Below, one piece after another: positions 1 through 7,395 of a stretch of DNA of 64,000 nucleotides. The notes below the pieces were generated by a model. That model worked only from the letters and a program-made list of their open reading frames with translations. It did no database searches and had not been told where the DNA came from. This DNA comes from a virus. Location: positions 62,001 to 126,000 of IMG/VR virus record IMGVR_UViG_3300031787_008607. The stretch is one strand, 5' to 3'. Made by a program: the position numbers and the translations under genes. Position 1 is the stretch's first letter. Each line of letters opens with the position of its first letter.

Positions 1-2
1 TT

Positions 3-431
3 ATGTTTAATGCTTATGGTTTAAACAAATATACAGGTGAAAGTGGGATGTTTAAAGGTAAAAGAACTTCTGAAAACTATAAAATAAAACAAGTTGGAAT
101 AACAACGATTAATAATTTACCAACAGTTGAATTTACAGTCCAAGATATTACAGGTTCGGACGTTGAGGGTTATACAGGTACTTTTTTAAATAGAGATAAA
201 AAAAGATATAGTGAACCTATTAAATTCAGATGGAATTGTAACTCGGCATTTGAAAAAGGATTAGGTGCTATTGGTGAACCTTTCAAAAGAAAAGGTGGAA
301 TTAAAGAAGATTATCTAAATAACGATTTAGCAAAAGTAATTACATCAAGACCGTTTTGTACTTATAAAGGAACCCCTGATTATGTAGTACCAATTAAACC
401 AAATGCATCATATAGAGGTGCTCCAAGATAA
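3..431 (+). CDS. Hypothetical protein, 5' end uncertain
   Basis: An open frame of 142 codons begins two bases into the window, so the true start may lie outside it. The product is mixed alpha/beta-looking, rich in Lys, Gly and aromatic residues, with no signal peptide or membrane segment and no motif that I recognise. It ends 18 nt before the tagged membrane protein at 450 and probably shares its transcript. An A-rich stretch follows the stop. No function is assigned. Confidence 0.6.
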   Translation: MFNAYGLNKYTGESGMFKGKRTSENYKIKQVGITTINNLPTVEFTVQDITGSDVEGYTGTFLNRDKKRYSEPIKFRWNCNSAFEKGLGAIGEPFKRKGGIKEDYLNNDLAKVITSRPFCTYKGTPDYVVPIKPNASYRGAPR

Positions 432-449
432 AATAAAAAAAACAAAAAA

Positions 450-866
450 ATGAAAAAAGTAGTAAGATTGTCAGAATCAGAATTAACTAACTTAATTAAA
501 ACAGTAGTTAAAGAAACAAAAAGAAATAAAAAAAATGGAGTTAATGAAGCGGTTGAAAACTTCTTTAATCCTGAGGCTATGAGTACAGGTGGGGCGATTG
601 CTACAATGGTTGGTACAACTATTGCACTTTTAGGTATAGCAGGATGGGATTATCTTAAGGATTTTTATCGTCATTTAAGAAAAACTGAAGGAAAAGAACA
701 AGAGGCGATGGAACTTAAGTCTATCATCCAAGATTATGAAAGTAATAAAATGAATTCAGGTGAAGAAATGGATTCTGAAGTTGAAGTTGATAATATGGAT
801 ATTGAAGATGAAGAACCAATGAAGCCAATGGCTGAAAATATCAGAAGAAAAACAAGAAGATATTAA
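450..866 (+). CDS. Small membrane protein with capsid-tag-like N-terminus
   Basis: A 138-residue protein. Residues 1-22 form an amphipathic helix of the type MKKVVRLSESELTNLIK, containing LSE, an [L/I]-x-E site like those cut by T4-type prohead proteases. Residues about 46-66 (GGAIATMVGTTIALLGIAGW) are a membrane segment, followed by a charged, Glu-rich tail ending in a basic RRKTRRY. The N-terminus is almost the same as that of the genes at 3971 and 7396. I infer a virion internal protein that could enter the host membrane. No homologue is recognised. A terminator follows. Confidence 0.7.
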   Translation: MKKVVRLSESELTNLIKTVVKETKRNKKNGVNEAVENFFNPEAMSTGGAIATMVGTTIALLGIAGWDYLKDFYRHLRKTEGKEQEAMELKSIIQDYESNKMNSGEEMDSEVEVDNMDIEDEEPMKPMAENIRRKTRRY

Positions 867-884
867 TTTAAAAAAAAAATAATG

Positions 885-910
885 AAAAACTCCCGATTGG
901 GAGTTTTTTT
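885..910 (+). terminator. Intrinsic terminator
   Basis: The inverted repeat AAAAACTCCC/GGGAGTTTTT has a four-base loop (GATT) and is followed by a T run. It lies 19 nt after the stop codon of the gene at 450 and before the next small gene. Confidence 0.85.
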
Positions 911-913
911 GTT

Positions 914-921
914 TATATTTG
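914..921 (+). promoter_or_regulatory. Candidate Bacteroidetes -7 box
   Basis: TATATTTG matches the Bacteroidetes housekeeping -7 consensus TAnnTTTG. It lies 25 nt before the start of the 54-residue membrane protein at 947. I see no convincing TTTG -33 element at 19-21 nt spacing, so this is a weak call. Confidence 0.4.
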
Positions 922-946
922 TAGAACAATTAACACCGACACCACT

Positions 947-1111
947 ATGAAAAACTTAAAACTAAAATTGACTTCAGCAATGTTCGCTCTTGTATTATCA
1001 GTTGTATTAATGGTTAGCTCACCATCATTACCTGTATTTGTTTTAAGTGTTGGTCTTATCCTATTACAGACAGCTTTGTGGGGTAAGTTGATGAAAGAGA
1101 TTAAAGAATAA
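947..1111 (+). CDS. Small two-helix membrane protein
   Basis: A 54-residue frame (MKNLKLKLTSAMFALV...) that is almost all hydrophobic between a Lys-rich start and a basic end (KLMKEIKE). Two membrane helices are separated by SSPSLP. It sits between two strong terminators and behind a TATATTTG box, so it looks like its own transcription unit. Size and topology would fit a holin-like or membrane-modifying peptide, but nothing in the sequence proves that. Confidence 0.55.
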   Translation: MKNLKLKLTSAMFALVLSVVLMVSSPSLPVFVLSVGLILLQTALWGKLMKEIKE

Positions 1112-1113
1112 AA

Positions 1114-1137
1114 AAATCCCCTCTAATGAGGGGATTT
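1114..1137. terminator. Bidirectional terminator
   Basis: The inverted repeat AAATCCCCTC/GAGGGGATTT with loop TAAT lies between the convergent genes ending at 1111 (+) and 1143 (-). A tracts on the left and T runs on the right let it work on both strands. Confidence 0.85.
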
Positions 1138-1142
1138 ATGGT

Positions 1143-1967
1143 TTATACTGTTACTTCTTGTTGTAGTAGTTCGTAAGCTCTTGCTAAACGGGTCATCCCA
1201 ATCCCACCACCAAATCTTGGGAAGAAATCATGAGATAAGAATTCTTCTAATTCCTTCTCAACTCTTTCTTTTCCGAATAGTTCAAAAAGTTTTTCAGAAT
1301 ATTTTCCATTTTCTATTGTGTAGAAGTTATTTTTCATTTCTTCTACGTTAGAACTTCTTTCTGCGGAACCAATTGTTTCTTGTCCGTAAAGAATTACATC
1401 AACTTTGTTGAATATTTTGTTTTCACTTTCTCTCATGTTCCAAAATGGGTTTGTTCTGTATGGGAAATTTTGAAGTGAGACGACTGAACCTTTTTCTTCC
1501 CACATTCTTGTTTCGTGTTCGTTTTCTAAAATTGAAACTCCACCGTACTCTTCACATACATCATCGTAGTTAACTTCTACAGGTGAATCAAAACCTAAAT
1601 AATCTAAAAGTTCAGATTCAAGTTTTAACATTTCTTTCATTCCACCTTTTGATTCGAATTCAAACATTGGAAAAATCATTTCGTGACGACCTGGAATTGG
1701 GTCTTTTTCTTGTCTATAAGACGTTGAAATACAATAGACACCGTTCCATTCAGGATTCTTAAGAAGTTCGTATTCTAACCACATTTGACCCGTCTGTGGT
1801 AGTGGCCATACTTCTCCTTGATAATTGAATGTTGTTATTGAGTGTGGATTTTCACACGCCGCCAAGATTGATAATCTTGATTGAGTTGGAACTTCTTTAA
1901 AACCTTTGTTTTGGAAGAATGTTCTCATCTTTTGAACTAACTCGTTGTAAGTTTCTGTGTTTTTCAT
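1143..1967 (-). CDS. Class II aminoacyl-tRNA synthetase-like core (AsnRS/AspRS/AsnA type)
   Basis: A 274-residue protein consisting only of a class II synthetase catalytic fold. Motif 2 is seen around residues 82-104 (TSYRQEKD...GRHEMIFPMFEFE). Motif 3 is near the C-terminus (FGGGIGMTRLARAYELL). There is no N-terminal anticodon-binding OB domain, so it should not be a normal AspRS or AsnRS. Known stand-alone paralogues of this fold make asparagine from aspartate, ATP and ammonia, or modify other substrates. I infer amidotransfer or adenylation of Asp, but the exact reaction is open. The start follows an A-rich leader, and a hairpin lies about 40 nt upstream. Confidence 0.8.
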   Translation of the reverse strand: MKNTETYNELVQKMRTFFQNKGFKEVPTQSRLSILAACENPHSITTFNYQGEVWPLPQTGQMWLEYELLKNPEWNGVYCISTSYRQEKDPIPGRHEMIFPMFEFESKGGMKEMLKLESELLDYLGFDSPVEVNYDDVCEEYGGVSILENEHETRMWEEKGSVVSLQNFPYRTNPFWNMRESENKIFNKVDVILYGQETIGSAERSSNVEEMKNNFYTIENGKYSEKLFELFGKERVEKELEEFLSHDFFPRFGGGIGMTRLARAYELLQQEVTV

Positions 1968-2008
1968 TTTTTGTTTTTTTTTATTTTATTTATTAAAAGG
2001 GCAAAAAA

Positions 2009-2030
2009 AATCCTGACAAATGTCAGGATT
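2009..2030 (-). terminator. Terminator or attenuator upstream of the synthetase-like gene
   Basis: The inverted repeat AATCCTGACA/TGTCAGGATT is followed, when read on the minus strand, by a run of eight T. It lies 42-63 nt upstream of the minus-strand start codon at 1967. No minus-strand gene is seen before it, so a transcript stopped here would be a short leader or small RNA from the 2035-2160 region. Confidence 0.55.
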
Positions 2031-2138
2031 TCTTAAAAATATTATTGTTGTTTAAATTTCGTAGTTTTCTTTTAACTTTTTTTGTTACCATTAAAATTAA
2101 ATATATGCGTTTTATTAAAAATAATCAACATTAACAAA

Positions 2139-2160
2139 ATATTTATTAAAAAGTATTTAT
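2139..2160 (+). promoter_or_regulatory. Tandem late-promoter-like boxes
   Basis: ATATTTAT (2139-2146) and GTATTTAT (2153-2160) lie in tandem in front of the PPK2-lysozyme gene. The second box ends 4 nt before the ATG, so a promoter here with normal spacing would give a leaderless or nearly leaderless message. Confidence 0.55.
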
Positions 2161-2164
2161 CAGT

Positions 2165-3952
2165 ATGAGGAATTTATTAACTGAAGTTAGTAAGATGAAA
2201 AACATAATGGGTTTGACAGAAGCTGACAAACCAAAGTATAGCCCTGAGGTTAAATCTCTTGTTGCGGTTTTAAAAGATAACAAAGTATATAGTGCTCAAA
2301 TTCAAAAATTCATTAATAAGATTGAAGAATATTCAAAAGATGGCTTAGTTGATTTTGGATTAGTTACAAGAGGTATTTTAAAAACTTTAAAATTAAAAGG
2401 TAGTAAAGACATTAATATTTTTGAATTTTTCAAACAACTAACTAAATCATTAGAAAAAAGAAAAACTAAAAAAGAAGTTGTTAGTCCTGAAGAAGAGCCA
2501 TCAATATTAGATAAGGACATTTATAAGAAAGAATTATTTTTCCTTCAGGTTGAATTATTAAAACTACAGGAATGGTTAAAACAAACAGGTAAAACTGTTA
2601 TTATTGTTTTTGAAGGAAGAGATTCTGCAGGTAAAGGTTCAACAATTAAAAAGTTTACTGAAAACTTAAATCCAAGATATTATAAAGTTATTGCTCTTGG
2701 TATTCCTACACCCGATGAAAGAAAGAACTGGTGGGATAGATACAGAAATCAAATTGAGAAAGGTAAGATAAACTTCTTTGATAGAAGTTGGTATAATAGA
2801 GGTTTAGTGGAACCTGTTATGGGTTATGGTTCTTCAGATGAATATGAAGACTTTATGGATAATGTTCAGGACTTTGAGGAGTCATTAGTTATTGACGGTG
2901 ATTATCTATTCAAACTTTGGTTCTCAATAGATAAAGAAACTCAGGCTAAAAGATTTGATTTTAGACAAAAGTCACCATTGAAATATTGGAAGTATTCTGA
3001 GAATGATGAAAAAATGCAAGATGTGTGGGAAAAGTTTACAGAGTATAAACAAAAACTTTTTGATAAAACATCCACTGTAAACCATCCTTGGGTTGTTTTG
3101 GATTCTAACGATAAAAAGATTTCAGGTTTAAATTCAATTAGATATGTTTTACAGAATATTCCTTATACAAATAAAGATGAGGATGTTTTAAATAAGGATT
3201 TTCCTGAAGCAATGACTGTGTTAAAACCAAATATTAATGAGCAATCAGTTTTTGATGACATTAATAAAACTATGGGTTTTAACCAATCAAATAAAGAACC
3301 AAATTTTATGGATAAATGGTCTTCTATGGGTCAACCAAAAGACCAAATGAAACCAGATTCGGGAGGTGTTGTTAGTGATATAAATAAAACAATTAAATCC
3401 GGTCTTCAAAAAGCCTCAAGTGAAATATCTAAAAAAAATGAGAAAACCAATCAAAAACCTACAGGTGTTTCAGATAATCTTGTAAATTTTGTTGGTAATA
3501 TTGAGTTTTTTGTTCCTTGTGTTTATGATGATGCTAAAGGTGGTAAATGTATTAGAGGAGAATCTGATTGTTGTTTAAAAGGTAGAGTTCCATCTGGAAC
3601 CCCGACAATTGGTTATGGTACGGTTTATTACCCTGATGGTAGAAAAGTATCACCTAAAGACCCATCAATAACAAAAGATATTGCTAAAACGTATTTAAAA
3701 ACTGCTTTAAATAAATTGGCAGGTAAGTTATTAGCAATATATCCTAATTTAAATCAAAAACAAGTTGATGCATTATCATCATTATGTTATCAAGTTGGAT
3801 TTGCGGGTTGTACAACAAAGGCCCCAAAATTAAGTACTTCTTTAAAAATGAATCCAAATTCTAATTCAGTTAAAATTAACTTTTTAGATTTTAGTCATAG
3901 AGACCGAAGAGAAAAAGAATGGAAAATTTATAGTCAAGGAATTTATTCTTAA
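2165..3952 (+). CDS. Polyphosphate kinase 2 fused to a GH24-type lysozyme, with capsid-tag-like N-terminus
   Basis: A 595-residue fusion. Residues 1-22 are a tag-like helix with two LTE sites and the IMGL motif shared with the gene at 15663. About 115-335 is a PPK2 domain: Walker A GRDSAGKGS at 151-159, the IPTPDERKNWWDRYRNQI lid region, Walker B-like NFFDRSWYNR near 203-212, and a KYWKYSEND segment. PPK2 enzymes move phosphate between polyphosphate and nucleoside mono- or diphosphates. A Lys/Asn-rich linker leads to about 435-595, a lysozyme-like domain (NIEFFVPCVYDD, TPTIGYGT, then VDALSSLCYQVG) that would cut peptidoglycan. Two tandem late boxes precede it. The combination suggests an injected virion protein. 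Confidence 0.88.
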   Translation: MRNLLTEVSKMKNIMGLTEADKPKYSPEVKSLVAVLKDNKVYSAQIQKFINKIEEYSKDGLVDFGLVTRGILKTLKLKGSKDINIFEFFKQLTKSLEKRKTKKEVVSPEEEPSILDKDIYKKELFFLQVELLKLQEWLKQTGKTVIIVFEGRDSAGKGSTIKKFTENLNPRYYKVIALGIPTPDERKNWWDRYRNQIEKGKINFFDRSWYNRGLVEPVMGYGSSDEYEDFMDNVQDFEESLVIDGDYLFKLWFSIDKETQAKRFDFRQKSPLKYWKYSENDEKMQDVWEKFTEYKQKLFDKTSTVNHPWVVLDSNDKKISGLNSIRYVLQNIPYTNKDEDVLNKDFPEAMTVLKPNINEQSVFDDINKTMGFNQSNKEPNFMDKWSSMGQPKDQMKPDSGGVVSDINKTIKSGLQKASSEISKKNEKTNQKPTGVSDNLVNFVGNIEFFVPCVYDDAKGGKCIRGESDCCLKGRVPSGTPTIGYGTVYYPDGRKVSPKDPSITKDIAKTYLKTALNKLAGKLLAIYPNLNQKQVDALSSLCYQVGFAGCTTKAPKLSTSLKMNPNSNSVKINFLDFSHRDRREKEWKIYSQGIYS

Positions 3953-3957
3953 CCCTT

Positions 3958-3965
3958 ATATTTAT
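3958..3965 (+). promoter_or_regulatory. Late-promoter-like box ATATTTAT
   Basis: ATATTTAT ends 5 nt before the ATG at 3971, in the context TTATATTTATAGTATATG. The same context and spacing recur in front of the terminase gene at 32122. Confidence 0.55.
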
Positions 3966-3970
3966 AGTAT

Positions 3971-4288
3971 ATGAAAAAGTTTATTATTACAGAAAGTCAA
4001 TTAGAATTTATAGTTAAAAGATACCTTAACGAAGATGCAAGATACGTAATGTCTTTTGACGAGTTTATGAAACATAAAAACAAAGACCAACAATATAAGT
4101 GTGGTTTTGAAAACTTATGTTTTGTTATTCATGATGGAAATCACCAAATAGATTTGGATGATAAATTCCATGAAAAACACAAAATTCCTAATGGAGTTGG
4201 TGGAACAATTTACCACGATGGTAACAATGTTTATTTCTGTCCTGACTTTGGTGATGACAGACCGCAAAGAACTATTCAGGTTTATTAA
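3971..4288 (+). CDS. Hypothetical protein with capsid-tag-like N-terminus
   Basis: A 105-residue protein starting MKKFIITESQLEFIVKRYLN, followed by E. The sites ITE and LNE fit the [L/I]-x-E rule, and cutting after residue 21 would leave an 84-residue mature domain that is acidic and His/Asp-rich. No family is recognised. Its last four bases overlap the stop of the convergent gene, sharing the TTAA palindrome. The box at 3958-3965 fixes this start. Confidence 0.7.
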   Translation: MKKFIITESQLEFIVKRYLNEDARYVMSFDEFMKHKNKDQQYKCGFENLCFVIHDGNHQIDLDDKFHEKHKIPNGVGGTIYHDGNNVYFCPDFGDDRPQRTIQVY

Positions 4289-4983
4289 AACTCAAATTGG
4301 TGTTTAAATTCGTAACCTGTTGAAGATTGTTCAACATTCATACGAAAATCTAATTCTATTGTTTGGTTTTCATTGTTAATTATAAATGTTCCCTCAGAAC
4401 CTTCATTTATTTCCCATCCACCATGATTTTGCTCCAAAATGTTGTATAACTTATTTTCCCAAACCGCTGTAAATTCATAATGTTTGTCATCAGTATCATT
4501 GATTAGACCAACGTCATCAATATAACCTGAATCACCTGAACCACTAAAATCAACTCTAATTTTAAGTTTACCATCTTCTTTCCACTGAACCATATCCTCA
4601 AGTAATTCCTTTTCGTCAATTTCAAACTCTTGGTAATATGATTCATAACCCATAGTTTGAATACTTTCATCAATTGTAAAAGTTTTATCTCTTGTTGAAT
4701 ACTCACATGATACCGTCGCTCTAGAGTCACCATCACCTTCTAGTGAATCTAAAACTTCATCTTTAATAGAATCAAAAAAATTATCTAAAAAATCAAATAA
4801 TTTATTAGGTATAATATCATAAGCTCCACCTTTATTAGTCCAAGGTGAGAAGTGATAATCAACATTCCCGTCGTAATCAACATAAAAGTCATTACTGACA
4901 CGAGTAAGACCATTACTTAATAGGATATAATGTAAAAGTTTAAAATTTTTTATAGTTTCAGGGTTATTTAATAATTCTTTCAT
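4285..4983 (-). CDS. Hypothetical acidic protein, DUF6878-like C-terminus
   Basis: About 232 residues starting MKELLNNPETIKNF. A longer frame opens at 4998, but the box ATATTTAT in minus sense at 4988-4995 lies right in front of the ATG at 4983, so I choose that start. The protein is acidic. Its last 90 residues (GYIDDVGLIND...GGWEINEGSEGTFIINN) resemble from memory the pattern of DUF6878-type proteins, which have no known function. The 3' end overlaps the gene at 3971 by 4 bp. Confidence 0.65.
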   Translation of the reverse strand: MKELLNNPETIKNFKLLHYILLSNGLTRVSNDFYVDYDGNVDYHFSPWTNKGGAYDIIPNKLFDFLDNFFDSIKDEVLDSLEGDGDSRATVSCEYSTRDKTFTIDESIQTMGYESYYQEFEIDEKELLEDMVQWKEDGKLKIRVDFSGSGDSGYIDDVGLINDTDDKHYEFTAVWENKLYNILEQNHGGWEINEGSEGTFIINNENQTIELDFRMNVEQSSTGYEFKHQFEF

Positions 4984-4987
4984 AATA

Positions 4988-4995
4988 ATAAATAT
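4988..4995 (-). promoter_or_regulatory. Late-promoter-like box, minus strand
   Basis: ATATTTAT read on the minus strand ends 4 nt before the ATG at 4983. It overlaps the 3' end of the upstream gene (stop at 4995-4997), so the box is embedded in a gene junction. Confidence 0.5.
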
Positions 4996-5348
4996 CAATC
5001 ATCAATTTCTAACTTCATGGTTTTAATCATCCATAAAGGTCTTTGTTTATTTTCTAATGCTAACACCCATTCTTTTGCTGATGGGATATATCCGTTACAA
5101 TCCTCCATAACATGTTGTTCACCGACATAACGGGTGTATACAGTTTTCCCATCACTGTTTTTAAATTCAGCACCAAAACGTTGTTCCATTTCAAATATAC
5201 CTTCAGAGTGATGACGAAACATTCTGTGAGATGAATGTCCGTACCAACCTTTTGTTTCATCTAACCATTCATGTAAATGGATATAATCTTCCCATTTTCC
5301 TCCGAATTTTTTCACGGATGATTTTGCATGGATTATTGGATGTGCCAT
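4995..5348 (-). CDS. DUF6915-like protein
   Basis: A 117-residue protein, MAHPIIHAKSSVKKFGGKWEDYIHLHEWLDETKGW..., with conserved-looking His-rich segments (HRMFRHHSEGIFEMEQRFG) and YVGEQHVMEDCNGYIPSAKEW. This matches my recollection of the DUF6915 pattern, found in phages and bacteria without known function. The His cluster could bind metal, but that is a guess. It lies between two other small minus-strand genes, with 3 nt to its upstream neighbour. Confidence 0.7.
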   Translation of the reverse strand: MAHPIIHAKSSVKKFGGKWEDYIHLHEWLDETKGWYGHSSHRMFRHHSEGIFEMEQRFGAEFKNSDGKTVYTRYVGEQHVMEDCNGYIPSAKEWVLALENKQRPLWMIKTMKLEIDD

Positions 5349-5351
5349 AAT

Positions 5352-5621
5352 TTAGTGTTCTATAGATGTTGTTAATATATAATCCTCAGGAAGTGAAAGA
5401 CTTTTGATAGTATGTAAGACAAGAATTTCCAAGCCTTCCGGAAAAAGTTCGATAGCGTATTCATAATTTGATGGGTATAATTTTACTGATAAAATGTTTT
5501 TTTTCTGACTAATTGAATGAGAAAATTCCGTAACTTTGATTTCAGAATTTTCACCGAACCATTGGTCGATGTCTTTTTTGTTTGTTTTGTTTAGGACTTT
5601 TTCAAAAAAACTCTTTTTCAT
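5352..5621 (-). CDS. Hypothetical protein
   Basis: An 89-residue protein with a basic N-terminus (MKKSFFEKVLNKTNKK) and no recognised domain. It is first in a minus-strand run of three genes, with A/T-rich DNA and no clear Shine-Dalgarno before the ATG. It diverges from the zinc peptidase gene at 5663. Confidence 0.6.
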   Translation of the reverse strand: MKKSFFEKVLNKTNKKDIDQWFGENSEIKVTEFSHSISQKKNILSVKLYPSNYEYAIELFPEGLEILVLHTIKSLSLPEDYILTTSIEH

Positions 5622-5647
5622 AATTATATATACAAAAGAAATATAAG

Positions 5648-5655
5648 ATATTTAT
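5648..5655 (+). promoter_or_regulatory. Late-promoter-like box ATATTTAT
   Basis: ATATTTAT ends 7 nt before the ATG at 5663. Confidence 0.5.
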
Positions 5656-5662
5656 TGTTAAG

Positions 5663-6046
5663 ATGAAAGTAAATTTATATGATAAATCTAGTGGGCTTGG
5701 TTCTGAAGAAATAAACGTTATTCAGGACTTTTTGAGATTTTGTCAAAAAAACTCTCCACTTAAGAAAGACGTTGATATCCATCTTCTTGGTGAACGTTTT
5801 GGTAAAATGACCACAGGTAGTGAAATCACTGGTAGAATTAAAGTACTTGCGGGTGGAAGAATGTTAATTGACATTTTAAGAACTGTTGCTCACGAGTGGG
5901 TTCATGAGTTTGCTCGTCAAAGAAATATCAAGTTACAAGGGTTTAACACCCAATCTCAAGAGAATTATGCTAATACTGAAGCAGGTATTATGATTCGTAT
6001 GTACGAAAAAAGTAATCCACAACTAACTGCGTTGTTGTATAATTAA
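5663..6046 (+). CDS. Small zinc metallopeptidase-like protein
   Basis: A 127-residue protein with a zincin helix TVAHEWVHEFARQ (HExxH about residues 76-80) and a downstream ENYANTEAG segment, where a Glu about 20-25 residues later could be the third zinc ligand. Small gluzincin-like proteins of this kind occur in phages, but their substrates are unknown. The N-terminal 60 residues carry no signal peptide, so it should act in the cytoplasm or virion. A late-type box precedes it. Confidence 0.72.
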   Translation: MKVNLYDKSSGLGSEEINVIQDFLRFCQKNSPLKKDVDIHLLGERFGKMTTGSEITGRIKVLAGGRMLIDILRTVAHEWVHEFARQRNIKLQGFNTQSQENYANTEAGIMIRMYEKSNPQLTALLYN

Positions 6047-6054
6047 GAAAGATT

Positions 6055-6276
6055 ATGTATATTTGTCCTATGGATAGGGACTTTCAATGGATACGTAAGG
6101 TAATTGGTTCGATTACCCACTTTGGACAAATTCAATCTGCCGAAAATCTGATTGATTTTTATGTTAAAAAATATGAAAATTCTGAAGAATTAACACAATA
6201 TTCTTTGGACTTTGAATGTAGTATTGTTTCCTTAAAGAAAAGTTTAATTAGTAAAAAGGCAATTCTTGAATTATGA
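6055..6276 (+). CDS. Hypothetical protein
   Basis: A 73-residue frame. TATATTTG, the Bacteroidetes -7 pattern, lies at 6058-6065 inside the first codons, and a second ATG follows at 6070 (MDRDFQWIRKVIG). If that box is used, translation must start at 6070. The product is helical with no known motif. The stop overlaps the next start by 4 bp (ATGA), so the two are translationally coupled. Confidence 0.55.
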   Translation: MYICPMDRDFQWIRKVIGSITHFGQIQSAENLIDFYVKKYENSEELTQYSLDFECSIVSLKKSLISKKAILEL

Positions 6277-6869
6277 TTGAAAAAATAAAAGAACTTTATT
6301 GGTCTAAAATCGGTTATAAGGTAAGAGGTTTTTTTACCTCAGTTGGTAATTTAATTAAATGGTTCCCTATCATTTGGAAAGACAGGGATTGGGATGACCA
6401 TTATATTTTTGAGGTTTTTAAGTTTAAGTTAGAAAAACAAGCTAAGTACATTAAAGAAAAAGGATTTCACACTAATTCAGACCTTGATGCTAAAAGAATG
6501 ATGTTATGTGTCAAACTGATGGAAAAAGTTCAGGAAGAATTTTATGTTATGGAATATATGGACTATGAAGATAAAGATTTTTTCTTTGTTCCAACAGGTG
6601 ATGATATCGAAGATGATTTAGGTGGTTATTATATGGAGACCCGTTTGAAAAAAGAAAACTTAAATGATTTTTTCAAAAAATACCCATTAGTTTACAAAAA
6701 AATTGTTACCAACAAAAAACATCAAATTTTTAAAATTGACAACGAGGATTTAACTTCATACGATGTTAAATCAAGAATTGCCTTGAATATTGGAAGATAC
6801 AATCACGAAAGGGCAAGGAAATTACTTTTCAAAGTATTGAGTGAAAATATTGAAAGATGGTGGAACTAG
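6273..6869 (+). CDS. Hypothetical protein
   Basis: A 198-residue protein, rich in Lys, Asp and aromatic residues, with many predicted helices (FEVFKFKLEKQAKYIKEKG) and an ERARKLLFKVL-like basic helix near the end. No membrane segment or catalytic motif is recognised. It is coupled to the gene at 6055. Its TAG stop overlaps the TAG of the convergent gene within one CTAG. Confidence 0.62.
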   Translation: MIEKIKELYWSKIGYKVRGFFTSVGNLIKWFPIIWKDRDWDDHYIFEVFKFKLEKQAKYIKEKGFHTNSDLDAKRMMLCVKLMEKVQEEFYVMEYMDYEDKDFFFVPTGDDIEDDLGGYYMETRLKKENLNDFFKKYPLVYKKIVTNKKHQIFKIDNEDLTSYDVKSRIALNIGRYNHERARKLLFKVLSENIERWWN

Positions 6870-7183
6870 TTTATAGTTTCACTTTCTTCAGTAGTTTCTT
6901 GTACTTCTTCTACCGTAGGTTCTTCTGTTTTATCTTTTGATTTTCTATAACCTAAAAGAGTTGCTCCAATACCAACAAGGATTATTGATTGTGTTATAAC
7001 GTCAATATCTTTGTTTAAAAACATTTTATCGATACAACCCATAAAGAATGTTAAACCTCCGATAAACACGATGTAAAGACCCGCAGTTCCACTTCCTGAT
7101 GTCTTTCCTGAACTATTGGAAGTCATCTCGGCAAATGAAAACTGTTTAATGTTTCCGATTTGTTTTTTAATGTATTCTTTCAT
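6866..7183 (-). CDS. Two-helix membrane protein
   Basis: A 105-residue protein with a polar start, two hydrophobic segments (GTAGLYIVFIGGLTFFMGCI and ITQSIILVGIGATLLGY) around a short polar loop, and a Glu/Thr-rich tail. The topology would fit a holin-like or other small membrane protein. No homologue is recognised. It is followed upstream by the small basic protein at 7186, and both lie on the minus strand. Confidence 0.6.
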   Translation of the reverse strand: MKEYIKKQIGNIKQFSFAEMTSNSSGKTSGSGTAGLYIVFIGGLTFFMGCIDKMFLNKDIDVITQSIILVGIGATLLGYRKSKDKTEEPTVEEVQETTEESETIN

Positions 7184-7185
7184 GT

Positions 7186-7326
7186 TTATCTCCCTTGACC
7201 TCTGTAAGGTTTTTTGTAATTCTTACTTCTTTTATTTGCGGTAAATTTCTTTGTTGATTTACCTGATTTCTTAACTCCGAATGAAACCTTCGTTGAGTTA
7301 GATGATTTAGTTGTTTTAGCTGCCAT
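7186..7326 (-). CDS. Small, highly basic protein
   Basis: A 46-residue frame (MAAKTTKSSNSTKVSFGVKK..., ending KPYRGQGR) with about one third Lys or Arg and almost no hydrophobic core. It resembles the 39-residue basic protein at 33872. Such peptides could bind DNA or RNA, or be virion internal peptides; the sequence does not decide. It lies 2 nt before the start of the gene at 6866, suggesting one transcript. Confidence 0.6.
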   Translation of the reverse strand: MAAKTTKSSNSTKVSFGVKKSGKSTKKFTANKRSKNYKKPYRGQGR

Positions 7327-7395
7327 TATTTCATTTATTTAGCAATAAGTATACTTTTTTTTAAAATTTCATCTATTTATATAAAAAGTTTTTTT

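Noticed and set aside
1143-1160. Similarity of the synthetase-like C-terminus (QQEVTV) to the tmRNA tag end (EEVTVA)
   Set aside because: The shared stretch is about ten bases in unrelated genes. I see nothing beyond chance; a link through a shared degradation signal would be speculation.
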